64,000 nt of DNA from Candidatus Latescibacterota bacterium (lineage in GTDB: Bacteria; JAAXHH01). Where the stretch lies: contig JAAXHH010000141.1 in NCBI GenBank assembly GCA_012270975.1, positions 987,958-1,051,957 on the forward strand. Direction: 5' to 3'. The notes beneath the pieces are model-generated. The model worked only from the letters and a program-made list of their open reading frames with translations. It had not been told where the DNA came from and made no database searches. The translations under genes were made by a program, and so were the position numbers. The first letter of the stretch is position 1. The number at the start of each line of letters is the position of its first letter. This document shows, one piece after another, positions 53,201-61,748 of the stretch.

Positions 53201-53845
53201 TCAGGCACCGGCTTTCTGGCCGAAAACCACGACGGCTGCGTACAGGCCATTCTTTACTCCGACGCTTACACCCGCCCGATTGAATACGAGGTTCAGCTGG
53301 TTCCTGCAATGGACCGGGGATGCGTGCCAGTCGGCAAGCCATTTTTCTTGCAATTGATCACGTGCCGTTCCCTGCGTGAGTATTAAGTTCTCGCCCAGGA
53401 CGAGCCACGCCGTCTGCGGGCTTGCTCTTGTTACCCGGTCCGCGATGCTGGATCCGTCCGATCCCGTATGGTAGTCGGCTGACAGATCGTTGGCCAGAAG
53501 ATCCTCCATGTGGACCCTCGCGGCTTCGGCCAGTCCGTCATCCCATGTAACCGGTGTTGTCGGATCGAAGGATACATCCCCGCATGTGCCGCCCTGTCCC
53601 CGATAGACGTTAATCCCCGCCAGGATTCCACGCTCGATGTCCGAGAAAGGCGAAACAGTCGTAGCCGGTGGCGGTGAAGACGGCTCGGACGGCGGCGGAT
53701 CCGGTTCGGCGGGGGCGGGCGCGGCCGGACTGCTGTCCGATCCGCACGCCGGCAACCAGGACATCCCGGCAATGAGGACGAAAAGCAACGGGATCGCGCG
53801 TGCCCGACCGGCTAAATGTGCTATAACCTGGCGTCTGTTTTCCAA
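53201..53845 (-). CDS. CAP/SCP-domain lipoprotein
   Basis: 214 residues from TTG 53845 (GGGAG upstream). Lipobox LPACGSD, a proline-rich linker, then a CAP domain: ERGILAGINVYRGQGG, VTWDDGLAEAARVHMEDLLAND, YHTGSDGSSIADRV, VLGENLILTQG and a shortened C-terminus NLVFNRAGVSVGVKNGLYAAVVVFG. Bacterial CAP proteins are secreted, with roles from adhesion to peptide or lipid binding. Function here unknown. Confidence 0.87.
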   Translation of the reverse strand: MENRRQVIAHLAGRARAIPLLFVLIAGMSWLPACGSDSSPAAPAPAEPDPPPSEPSSPPPATTVSPFSDIERGILAGINVYRGQGGTCGDVSFDPTTPVTWDDGLAEAARVHMEDLLANDLSADYHTGSDGSSIADRVTRASPQTAWLVLGENLILTQGTARDQLQEKWLADWHASPVHCRNQLNLVFNRAGVSVGVKNGLYAAVVVFGQKAGA

Positions 53846-53981
53846 TTGAGGCTCCCGTTTATCTTTTTTCCAAATGTGACTCTCTGTGAAAAAGAAACCC
53901 GGCGGTCTGTAAAATACGTCGACTATCGGGTCAGTTCAACTACTACACGATGTACCCGCAAACCAGAAACTCCCTGCCGCC

Positions 53982-55484
53982 CTAACTCGCTTCGCAATTG
54001 ACCAAAGGGCCAAACAGAACCATCTCCAGCCACGCCAGGACCGCGGGATCTATGTCCGGCGGAACGCACAGTCCGGTAAGGAAAGTGCTCAGTGACTGGA
54101 GGTTTTCAAGGCTGAAGAGTTCGACAGGCAGAGGTCCCGACAGATGCTCATTGCCAGCCAATGCCAGAATGGTGAGTTCGGAGAGTTTGCCCAACTCAGG
54201 CGGGACGCTGCCGGACAACGCGTTGAGGTCAAGATGCAGCCCTCGCAGGTTGGTCAGTTTGCCCAACTCAGGCGGGATGCCACCAGTCAGGGCGTTGTAG
54301 CCAAGACTTAAGAATCTAAGGTTGGTCAGTTTGCCCAACTCCGGTGGGATGCTGCCAGACAGGGCGTTGAAGCCAAGGTTCAACAATTGCAGGTTGGCCA
54401 GATTGCCCAATTCCGGTGGGATGCTCCCGGACAACTGTCTGTAGCCAAGATGCAGTTCTTGCAGGTTGGCCAGGTTCCCCAACTCAGGAGGTATGCTGCA
54501 CGACGGGTTCGGGACCGGATCCCACGACGGCGGAAATTCCGCCGTCAAGACCGGAATGGAGAAAATATAGAGTCGTCGCAGATTGGTCAGGTTGCCCAAC
54601 TCCGGCGGAATCCGGCACGACAACCGTACGTTTTCGTGCAGATCCAGTTCCTGCAGACTACTCAGGTTACCTAACTCCGGCGGAATTTCGCCGCTGAGGT
54701 TGTTGAAGCCGAGATTTAGTTTAGTAACTCTTCCATCCTCGTCAGTCTGCACCCCGTACCATGCACCCAAAGGAAGGTCGGACAACCAGTTGGTATTTCG
54801 CGTCCAGCTCGGACCGCCAAGGGCGTTGTACAGGGTAATCAACGTACCTCTGTCGGGATTGGCGATATCGACTTCGACCTGGACAGTGGCAGAAAAGCCG
54901 CCGTGGGACGCGGTGATCCGGGCGTCGCCGCTACTGACCGCCGTCACTAGTCCCTCTTCATCGACCGTCGCAACGCCTGTGTCGCTGCTGGTCCACGCGA
55001 CGGCAACGCCGGCCACGGGATGTTCGTTCCGGTCCAGTACTGTCGCAGTCAACTGCACGGTTTCGCCGATCGCCATGAGCGTCGCCGACTGCGGTTCAGC
55101 GACGATTCCGTAAGCCGTTTGCATGACCGCTACGTTCACGCTTGCAGAAGTATCGCCCGACCTGGCCGTGATCTCGGTGCTGCCACTGCCGACCGCCGTC
55201 ACCTGTCCGGCAGTGCTGACGGCCGCTACCGCGTCATCGCCGCTCGACCAGGCCACGACAGCGCTGCTCATGGGAGCGTTGTTCTGATCGAAAACCTGTG
55301 CGGTCAACTGAACGGTTTGTCCGATGGCATCGAGCGTAACCGACGAAGGTGAGACCACGATTCTGGTAGGTACCGGCGCAGGCGGCGGTTCAGGCAGTAC
55401 GGGTTCGGTCGGACCGTCTTTGCCACAGGCGGTCAGGGTTAACAAAGACAGACCAATTATCATCAGAAGAATTCGTTGGCTCAT
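53982..55484 (-). CDS. Ig-like (BIG2) and leucine-rich-repeat lipoprotein 1
   Basis: 500 residues from ATG 55484. Lipobox TLTACGKD; two bacterial Ig-like domains (VSPSSVTLDAIGQTVQLTAQ, then VAEPQSATLMAIGETVQLTA); a cap motif ITLYNALGGPSWTRNTNWLSD; and about nine plant-type LRRs of the form LSGSIPPELGNLANLQ. One repeat pair near residue 340 is broken by an insertion (EFPPSWDPVPNPSC). Such proteins are probably surface-exposed binders. Paralog of the gene at 55625. Confidence 0.9.
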   Translation of the reverse strand: MSQRILLMIIGLSLLTLTACGKDGPTEPVLPEPPPAPVPTRIVVSPSSVTLDAIGQTVQLTAQVFDQNNAPMSSAVVAWSSGDDAVAAVSTAGQVTAVGSGSTEITARSGDTSASVNVAVMQTAYGIVAEPQSATLMAIGETVQLTATVLDRNEHPVAGVAVAWTSSDTGVATVDEEGLVTAVSSGDARITASHGGFSATVQVEVDIANPDRGTLITLYNALGGPSWTRNTNWLSDLPLGAWYGVQTDEDGRVTKLNLGFNNLSGEIPPELGNLSSLQELDLHENVRLSCRIPPELGNLTNLRRLYIFSIPVLTAEFPPSWDPVPNPSCSIPPELGNLANLQELHLGYRQLSGSIPPELGNLANLQLLNLGFNALSGSIPPELGKLTNLRFLSLGYNALTGGIPPELGKLTNLRGLHLDLNALSGSVPPELGKLSELTILALAGNEHLSGPLPVELFSLENLQSLSTFLTGLCVPPDIDPAVLAWLEMVLFGPLVNCEAS

Positions 55485-55624
55485 TCCGTACAGGGCGCTC
55501 CGATATATCCGTACCAGCTGTCGGCATACGTACAACTCTCCGAGTGGCTTAGTACTCGGCAATTCGCTTTATTGTTCCAGATCGTGCTGACCGTACGGAT
55601 GTGAACTCCGGCAAGTATACATCC

Positions 55625-57436
55625 CTATCTGCCACAACTAACGACCCCTTTGGTCGTTTGAATTCCATTCACCCATGCCGCGAACTCAGGACTCGGTGGC
55701 ACGCATAACAACGTATGATCAAGATATAGCGAAATCAAATTGGTTAGACTGGTGAATGTATCGGGCAAACGTCCGAACAAAGAGTTGTTACGTCCCAGAT
55801 CCAGGTATTCAAGGTTGCTTAGACTCCCCAGTTCCTCCGGAATACTGCCCGATAGTTGATTATTGTAAAGACCCAGATCGATCAGGTTAGTCAGGTTGCC
55901 CAGTTCCCCTGGAATTCTGCCCGATAGCCGATTGTTACTAAGTTCCATATGGGTCAGGTTAGTCAAATTGCCCAGTTCCGATGGAATGCTGCCAGATAGC
56001 TGATTATCACCGAGAACCAACTGGGTCAGGTTAGTCAAGTTGCCCAGTTCCCCTGGAATTCCGCCCGATAGCTGATTAATGTAAAGATCCATACGGTTCA
56101 GGTTGGTCAGATTGCCCAGTTCCGAAGGTATGCTACCAGATAGCTTGTTTCTTCGAAGACTCAGACGGGTCAGGTTAGTCAATTTGCCCAGTTCCGGTGG
56201 AATACTGCCAGACAACTCATTACTGTCAAGATCCAACGTTGGCAGATTCACCAAATCGCCCAGTTCAGGCGGGATGCTGCCAGACAACCGGTTGTATGAT
56301 AGTTCCAGAATTGTCAAGTTAGCCAGCTTGCCAAGTTCAGCCGGGATGCTGCCAGATAGCTGATTTCTTCGAAGACTCAGACGGGTCAGGTTAGCCAGCT
56401 TGCCCAGTTCTGACGGGATGCTGCCAGATAGCTGATTGTCACCAAGAACCAGTTGAGTCAGGTTAGTCAAGTCACCCAGTTCACTTGGTATTTTGCCCGA
56501 CAGTTGATTGTCACCAAGAAACAGACCTGTCAAATTACTCAGCTCCCCCAGTTCTGGCGGAATACTGCCGGATAACTGGTTATCGTAAATAGCCAGTTCC
56601 TGCAAGGTGCTCAGTTTCCCCAGTTCCGAAGGTATGCTGCCAGATAACTGGTTGTCTGCAAGGTGCAACCCGACAACACGACCGGTTTGATCTGTAGCTA
56701 CACCATACCATTCATTAAGCGGATTGTCAGTTAGCCAATTAGCGTTGTTCTTCCAGTTCGGACCGTCCGTAGCATGGTACAAGGCAATGAGAGCGGCGCG
56801 ATCACGACCAGTATCCCTTACCATAATCGTCGCGAAGCCCTCGACGCCCCTCGAACGAGCTGTAATGCGTGCGGTGCCATCGATCACTGCCGTCACCAGA
56901 CCTTGATCGTTCACGGTGGCGACCGCCTCGTCGCTGCTCTTCCAGGTCACGACTGCATCCGGTACCGGCTGACCGTTCCGATCAAACACCGAGGCGGCTA
57001 GTTGCAAGGTCTGGCCGATGGCCATGAGGGTCGCTGCAGACGGCTCGATGACGATGCGTGTTGCCTTCTGTGAAACCGTAACGGTAACCGAAGCCGAGAC
57101 GTTGCCCGACTTGGCCGTGATCTGTGCCGTGCCATTGCTCACCGCAGAGACCAGGCCCTGACCGGTCACCGTAGCAACACCAGGTTGGCTGCTCGACCAG
57201 GCCACGGAAGCGCCACTGAGCAACGCGTTGTTCTGATCGAAAACCTGTGCGGTCAACTGAACGGTCTGTCCGATGGCATCGAGCGTAACCGACGAGGGGT
57301 TGATGGTTACTCGGGTGGGAATGGGTGTTACGGCAGGTGGTTCAGGCGATGCCGACTTCGTTGGACTATCTTTACTACACGCCGCCAGCGATACAAGGCT
57401 TATGCATACAGCCGCATACGTTAGATATCTAAACAA
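55625..57436 (-). CDS. Ig-like (BIG2) and leucine-rich-repeat lipoprotein 2
   Basis: 603 residues from TTG 57436, with AGGAAAG upstream. Lipobox SLAACSKD; two Ig-like domains nearly identical in places to those of the neighbouring gene (SSVTLDAIGQTVQLTAQVF); cap motif IALYHATDGPNWKNNANWLTD; and about thirteen LRRs (LSGSIPSELGNLTNLTHM). It resembles its neighbour so closely that recent duplication with exchange is likely. Expected at the outer surface, probably binding a ligand or partner protein. Confidence 0.92.
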   Translation of the reverse strand: MFRYLTYAAVCISLVSLAACSKDSPTKSASPEPPAVTPIPTRVTINPSSVTLDAIGQTVQLTAQVFDQNNALLSGASVAWSSSQPGVATVTGQGLVSAVSNGTAQITAKSGNVSASVTVTVSQKATRIVIEPSAATLMAIGQTLQLAASVFDRNGQPVPDAVVTWKSSDEAVATVNDQGLVTAVIDGTARITARSRGVEGFATIMVRDTGRDRAALIALYHATDGPNWKNNANWLTDNPLNEWYGVATDQTGRVVGLHLADNQLSGSIPSELGKLSTLQELAIYDNQLSGSIPPELGELSNLTGLFLGDNQLSGKIPSELGDLTNLTQLVLGDNQLSGSIPSELGKLANLTRLSLRRNQLSGSIPAELGKLANLTILELSYNRLSGSIPPELGDLVNLPTLDLDSNELSGSIPPELGKLTNLTRLSLRRNKLSGSIPSELGNLTNLNRMDLYINQLSGGIPGELGNLTNLTQLVLGDNQLSGSIPSELGNLTNLTHMELSNNRLSGRIPGELGNLTNLIDLGLYNNQLSGSIPEELGSLSNLEYLDLGRNNSLFGRLPDTFTSLTNLISLYLDHTLLCVPPSPEFAAWVNGIQTTKGVVSCGR

Positions 57437-57581
57437 AACGCTTTCCTATTGGCCTGTTCAGATCCACTTATCCCTTTGAAAAATACATGGTCATGAACGC
57501 TATTCCCTTCAGCGTAGCCCTCAGGCAGGACACCTGATACCGGTCAGTCCGTACTGAAAGCCAACAGGCACTGACAGTAAC

Positions 57582-58148
57582 TTATCTCGTGTTGAATACC
57601 AGGTTCAGCCTTACAGGCATCCATTCAAAGGCATCCTCACCGACCCCCATAGTCCGGCTATAATTGGCGGTCAGCTGAAGACCAAACACATTTGTGAATG
57701 AGATCTTGACGCCGCCTCCTACATACAGCAGACCACCCTTTTCGACATTTTCAATATCGTTGATCGCAAATACCCAGGTTTTTACCCTCGAAAACCCCCC
57801 GCCTGCCTGAAGAAACAACTCGAATGGGGCGGATGCGTTGCCAGCACGTAGGCCACCCGTTACACCGATGATACTGGTACCTCCCCCATATAGAAACGGC
57901 GTATCTTCAAAAACAGAATCCTTGATACGGATCACGGTATAACTGACATCGGTTACGGCCCGCAGGTTGTTTGTTATACCATAAGACACGCCGCCTACTA
58001 AACTGGCGCCTAAATTCATGTCTTCCGAGCCGTCACCCAAAGCGCGTGCAGGCCCTCCCCCAAGACTAACACCGTACGTACCCTGCTGGGCGTGGACATC
58101 CCCGACGACAAATACAAGTGCCAGCAGCAATACAGTCAGGTACCTCAT
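57582..58148 (-). CDS. Small outer-membrane beta-barrel protein
   Basis: 188 residues, ATG with GGAGG upstream. Signal peptide (TVLLLALVFVVGDVHAQ) then alternating strands ending LQLTANYSRTM...MPVRLNLVFNTR, typical of an eight-stranded barrel (OmpA/OmpW-like beta-barrel domain). The usual terminal aromatic is not present (ends TR). Possibly an anchor or channel; unknown ligand. Its upstream region carries a long palindrome. Confidence 0.82.
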   Translation of the reverse strand: MRYLTVLLLALVFVVGDVHAQQGTYGVSLGGGPARALGDGSEDMNLGASLVGGVSYGITNNLRAVTDVSYTVIRIKDSVFEDTPFLYGGGTSIIGVTGGLRAGNASAPFELFLQAGGGFSRVKTWVFAINDIENVEKGGLLYVGGGVKISFTNVFGLQLTANYSRTMGVGEDAFEWMPVRLNLVFNTR

Positions 58149-58574
58149 AACAACCTCCTGATGCGGTGGTTTACTATACCTGCCGAATTTGAGACGTGCA
58201 GCTCGTGTTGTTTAGAGATTGAAGTAAGTTAGTGACTTAATGGCCTATAACAAGAAGAAATCACGTAAATATATGATATTAACGTGACTATTATGATAAT
58301 GTATGTGATAAATTATGATTATCGTCGTATGGAAGCAGGTAGGACTTGAATCGACGGAGGAGGAGACTTAATCACGAACCTGGAGGAAGAACCGATTGGG
58401 GTTCAAGCTCGGAGACGCTTTCGAGTGAAAACGAACTCCGCTGATTGAGGAAGTGGTCGACCGGAGTGAACCTGGCGTATTCCGCCTGATTCTGATGGAC
58501 ATTCGAATGTCCGAAAGAGAGCAGTCCGCAAAGACGAGCTACAGAGCGTCTCAGGAACGGCGCGCAACGAGGAG
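58149..58574. other. AT-rich intergenic region upstream of the outer-membrane barrel gene
   Basis: About 425 bp between two minus-strand genes. The part 58230-58330 is much more AT-rich than the surroundings and holds a 27-bp palindrome (58261-58287). A 36-bp-period repeat straddles the end of the histidine-kinase gene (58536 and 58572). No gene is supported here. Confidence 0.6.
58261..58287. promoter_or_regulatory. 27-bp near-perfect palindrome, likely operator
   Basis: TCACGTAAATAT (58261-58272), ATG spacer, ATATTAACGTGA (58276-58287); 11 of 12 positions pair. It lies 113 bp before the barrel gene and just outside the 3' end of the histidine kinase/regulator gene, making that regulator a plausible ligand. 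Confidence 0.5.
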
Positions 58575-60971
58575 CTACGGAGCGTCTTCGGGTATTGGTG
58601 CGCTTTCAGCTATAAACGCTCCACCGGGTTTGGCCATGCGGTAGCCGACCCGGGATTCCGTAAAGATGTACCGGGGATTCTTGATTCCGTCGTCCAGCTT
58701 GCGGCGCAGTTTCTTTATAATGGCGCGTACCACCCTGGCGTCGCCGGTATTGCGCGACCGCCAGACGTTTCGCAGGATCTGGTCATAGGTTACCGCCTTG
58801 CCGGCATTGGCCGAAAGGACCCGGAGCAGGTCGTACTCGGTGGCCGTCAGCCTCAACTGCCTGCCTTTGAACACCACGCGCCTTTCGTCGTAGTCGATGA
58901 CCAGTTCGCCCACTTCGAACGGTACGGCCGGCCCGACGTCCTTGCGCAGGGCGGAGCGGATCCGCGCAACCAGTTCCGTGGGGGAGAACGGCTTGACGAC
59001 ATAATCCGCCGCGCCGATTTCCAACGCTCTCGCGATCGTCTCGTCCCTTCCGTACGCGGACAGGAAGATGACCGGCCGCTCGGTCAGTGCCGGCATGTTC
59101 TGCATCATCTCGATTCCATCCGTACCGGGCAGCAACAGGTCCAGCAGGACGAGATCGGGCTGGTGGGCATCGATGAGGTCCTGGACCTTTTCCGGATCGC
59201 CGGTCACCAGCCCATGGTATCCCGCGTTCTCCAGTACGCCCCGGGTGTACCCCAGCGCTTGGGGATCGTCGTCCACCACGAGGACGACGGGTTTCCGATT
59301 GCCGGAGGGTCCGGGCGCGGAGGCTTGCCGCCAACTGAAGCCCGGGGCCCCGGGATCGACCTCCTCGGCCACCGGTAGCGAAAAAGTGAATCGCGTGCCC
59401 GGTCCCCCTTCCACGCTGTCGGCCCAGATGCGGCCGCCATGGGCCTCCACCAGGCCCTTGCAGATGGCCAGGCCCAGGCCGGGCCCGACCCTGCGGTCGT
59501 CGCGGTCGCTCCGTGCATACTTCCTGAACAGGTACGGCAGACGCTCGGTCGGTATCCCCGACCCCTCGTCCACGACCGATACCTCCACCTGGAGGTCCTT
59601 CAGCGCCGCCTCCACCCGGATGGTGGACGACTCCGGCGAGTGCCGCGCGGCCTTGGACAGCAGGTTGCCGACGACCTGGACGATGCGCTGCTGATCCGCC
59701 CGCACCCTGGGCAGGTCGGCGGGCAGGTCGATCCGGACGATATTCCTGTGCCCCACGCCCGTGAACATGTTCCTCGCCTGGTCCAGGATGGCGGCCAGGT
59801 CCACCGGCGCGGGGGACACCGAAAGCGAGCCCGTCTCGATGTACGCCGCGTCCATCAGGTCGTTGATCAACGCGCTCATGTGATTGGCCTGCGCGTCGAT
59901 GATACGGAAGAACTGCTCCGATTCGGCCGGGTGCAGCACGGACGAGGACCCCAACGCGGTGGTGGCGCAGCCCTTGATGGTAGCAAGCGGCGCCCGCATC
60001 TCGTGGTTTACCATGCTCAGAAACTCGGCCCGCTGCCGTTCCTGCTCTTCGATCGGCGTCAGATCCTGCACGGTGACCACGACGGACAGGACCTCGCCCT
60101 GGTCGGAGACGATGGGCGTGGCATTGATCAGTGTCGTCACCGTTCTCCCGTCCGGAAACTCGTGGATGATCTCTTCCGCCCGCACCGGCCTGGACTCGAA
60201 CAATTCAACCACCAGCGCCTGGAATTCCTTCGGATCGAGTCTGGTTCCATCCGTCCGTCGCACGGTTACCGCGTCAAGCAATTCCATGATGGACCGGTCC
60301 CGCATGTCCAGGTCGCCGACGATGCGACGAATCTCCTGGTTGAACGACAAGACCCGGCCGCTTCGGGCGTCAAACACCACCACCCCTACCGGCGAGGTGT
60401 CGATCAGCGCCTCCAGGTCGGCTCTCGCCTGTATGCCGTCCTGGTACTTCCGCGCGTTGGCTATCGCCGCTCCGGCATGGGATACGAAGAGCGATATGAC
60501 ACTCTCGTCTTCCCCGGTGAACTCCTGGCCGGCCTCCTTGTCGAGCAGGAACAAGTATCCCGCGGACGCGCCTCGGTGGCCTATGGGCATCCCCATAAAG
60601 CTCCGTTCCATCACGGAATGCCCCGGCAAACCGAGCGAGGCGAGGTGAGCCGAAAGGTCCTTCAGCCTGAGTGGCTGCGTTTCTTCTCTCAGATACGCCC
60701 AGAGTTCAGACGCATCGCGCAGATCCGGAAGCTGGACCTCCTCGCCGGGGTCCGGGCCGCCGGTGACGTATTCCCGCACCTTTCCCAAACTGTTCCAGGT
60801 GATGATTCCGCCACATCCCGCGCCTGCCAACGCGCAGGCACTTGCCACGACTTCCCGCAGGACGGTATTGACGTCAAGGCTCTGGTTGATGCGCAGGCTG
60901 GCCTCGCTCAACCTGGTAAGCCTATCCAGCGGGACTTCGACCTGCGCCTCCAGGCCGTTGGAGTTCGTCAT
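58575..60971 (-). CDS. Single-chain GAF-PAS-histidine kinase-receiver-winged-helix regulator
   Basis: 798 residues, ATG with GAGGAGCG upstream, no TM. Order: GAF (about 20-175), PAS (185-305), dimerisation/phosphoacceptor helix with His323 (MVNHEMRAPL), ATPase domain (about 420-535; DEGSG at 468, GPGLGLAICKG at 497), receiver (561-675; acid residues 567-569, phospho-acceptor Asp611, Lys660) and an OmpR-type winged helix (FKGRQLRLTATEYDLLRVLSANAGK). The N-box that normally has an Mg-ATP-binding Asn reads NLLSKAARHSP, with Lys440 at that place. It carries sensor, kinase, receiver and DNA-binding output in one cytosolic chain. Confidence 0.93.
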   Translation of the reverse strand: MTNSNGLEAQVEVPLDRLTRLSEASLRINQSLDVNTVLREVVASACALAGAGCGGIITWNSLGKVREYVTGGPDPGEEVQLPDLRDASELWAYLREETQPLRLKDLSAHLASLGLPGHSVMERSFMGMPIGHRGASAGYLFLLDKEAGQEFTGEDESVISLFVSHAGAAIANARKYQDGIQARADLEALIDTSPVGVVVFDARSGRVLSFNQEIRRIVGDLDMRDRSIMELLDAVTVRRTDGTRLDPKEFQALVVELFESRPVRAEEIIHEFPDGRTVTTLINATPIVSDQGEVLSVVVTVQDLTPIEEQERQRAEFLSMVNHEMRAPLATIKGCATTALGSSSVLHPAESEQFFRIIDAQANHMSALINDLMDAAYIETGSLSVSPAPVDLAAILDQARNMFTGVGHRNIVRIDLPADLPRVRADQQRIVQVVGNLLSKAARHSPESSTIRVEAALKDLQVEVSVVDEGSGIPTERLPYLFRKYARSDRDDRRVGPGLGLAICKGLVEAHGGRIWADSVEGGPGTRFTFSLPVAEEVDPGAPGFSWRQASAPGPSGNRKPVVLVVDDDPQALGYTRGVLENAGYHGLVTGDPEKVQDLIDAHQPDLVLLDLLLPGTDGIEMMQNMPALTERPVIFLSAYGRDETIARALEIGAADYVVKPFSPTELVARIRSALRKDVGPAVPFEVGELVIDYDERRVVFKGRQLRLTATEYDLLRVLSANAGKAVTYDQILRNVWRSRNTGDARVVRAIIKKLRRKLDDGIKNPRYIFTESRVGYRMAKPGGAFIAESAPIPEDAP

Positions 60972-61553
60972 TTTCGCTCCTCGATTCGTTTATCGCGTCA
61001 GGTGTGCCAGGTCGACCGAACAAAACGCACGCACGGTTTCGATTTCTACCGGCCTTGAAACTAACGAATATATACAAAAATCTGCCAATGGTCACAACAT
61101 ATTCACATGCGGAGCTTCAAAAATCGTATAACTATCATAAAGACGCTAAATCTCTCTTAGAATCGCAACCAAAATCACGTACATTGAGTCTAAATCAGGA
61201 ATGCTTCGAAACCGGCCCCGTCGGCAGGTACGACCGGTGGACCTTAGAGAGATTGCCTTGAGGGGATTGGCGGACCGGAATTTCCCGGGGCGAAGCCAGC
61301 GTCCCGTACCCAAGCCGCAGCGCAGCCCGGTCCGCCTTGTATGGCACTGCGCTGCCGGCACCTGCTGCCCGCCGGCCGGCGAGGTGGCGATGACTCTTGC
61401 CAAGAGGGGTCGCCACTGACGCTCAGGCCGGCGGGGTTGATCCCATCATGGGAATTGAATCAGTTTGATATTTGAGACTGGGTTACGCTCTGGCGAAGGG
61501 GTTTCGCCGTTCCAGTACTCCGGGTGTGGCGCGTACTATGAATACAGTCCGGA
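60972..61553. other. Intergenic region upstream of the sensor-regulator gene
   Basis: About 580 bp. It holds a candidate minus-strand promoter (61069-61097) in an AT-rich stretch at 61050-61200. The GC-rich part 61200-61553 has only short open frames with no family likeness; I see nothing else in it. Confidence 0.5.
61069..61097 (-). promoter_or_regulatory. Candidate promoter of the sensor-regulator gene
   Basis: TTGTGA (61097-61092), 17 nt, TATATA (61074-61069); leader of about 90 nt. Weak -35, so moderate support. Confidence 0.35.
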
Positions 61554-61748
61554 TCATTCCACTGGCTCGGGGTATTTACGACGCGTCGTCAGAAATTCCA
61601 CGACCGCGCTCTCGGCCCAGCGCTCCTTTCCCGTGCCGTTCCTGACCGGCCGCGGGAAAACGCCTTTTTCCACCAGGCGGCGGATGTCCGCGGCGCTGAA
61701 CCCGGTCAGTGCGGAAACTTTCTTTTGCGTCAGTAGCCGGGATCGCAT
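61554..61748 (-). CDS. AlpA/excisionase-like HTH protein
   Basis: 64 residues from ATG 61748 (AAAGGA upstream). LLTQKKVSALTGFSAADIRRLVEKGVFPRPV is a MerR-type winged-helix of the AlpA/excisionase class, here followed by RWAESAVVEFLTTRR. These are small DNA-binding proteins of phage or regulatory origin, but no integrase is near. Its 5' end overlaps the LRR gene by 19 bp. Confidence 0.75.
   Translation of the reverse strand: MRSRLLTQKKVSALTGFSAADIRRLVEKGVFPRPVRNGTGKERWAESAVVEFLTTRRKYPEPVE

Noticed and set aside
61201..61419. Short plus-strand frame in the intergenic region
   Set aside because: No ribosome binding site and no family likeness; composition fits noncoding GC-rich DNA.
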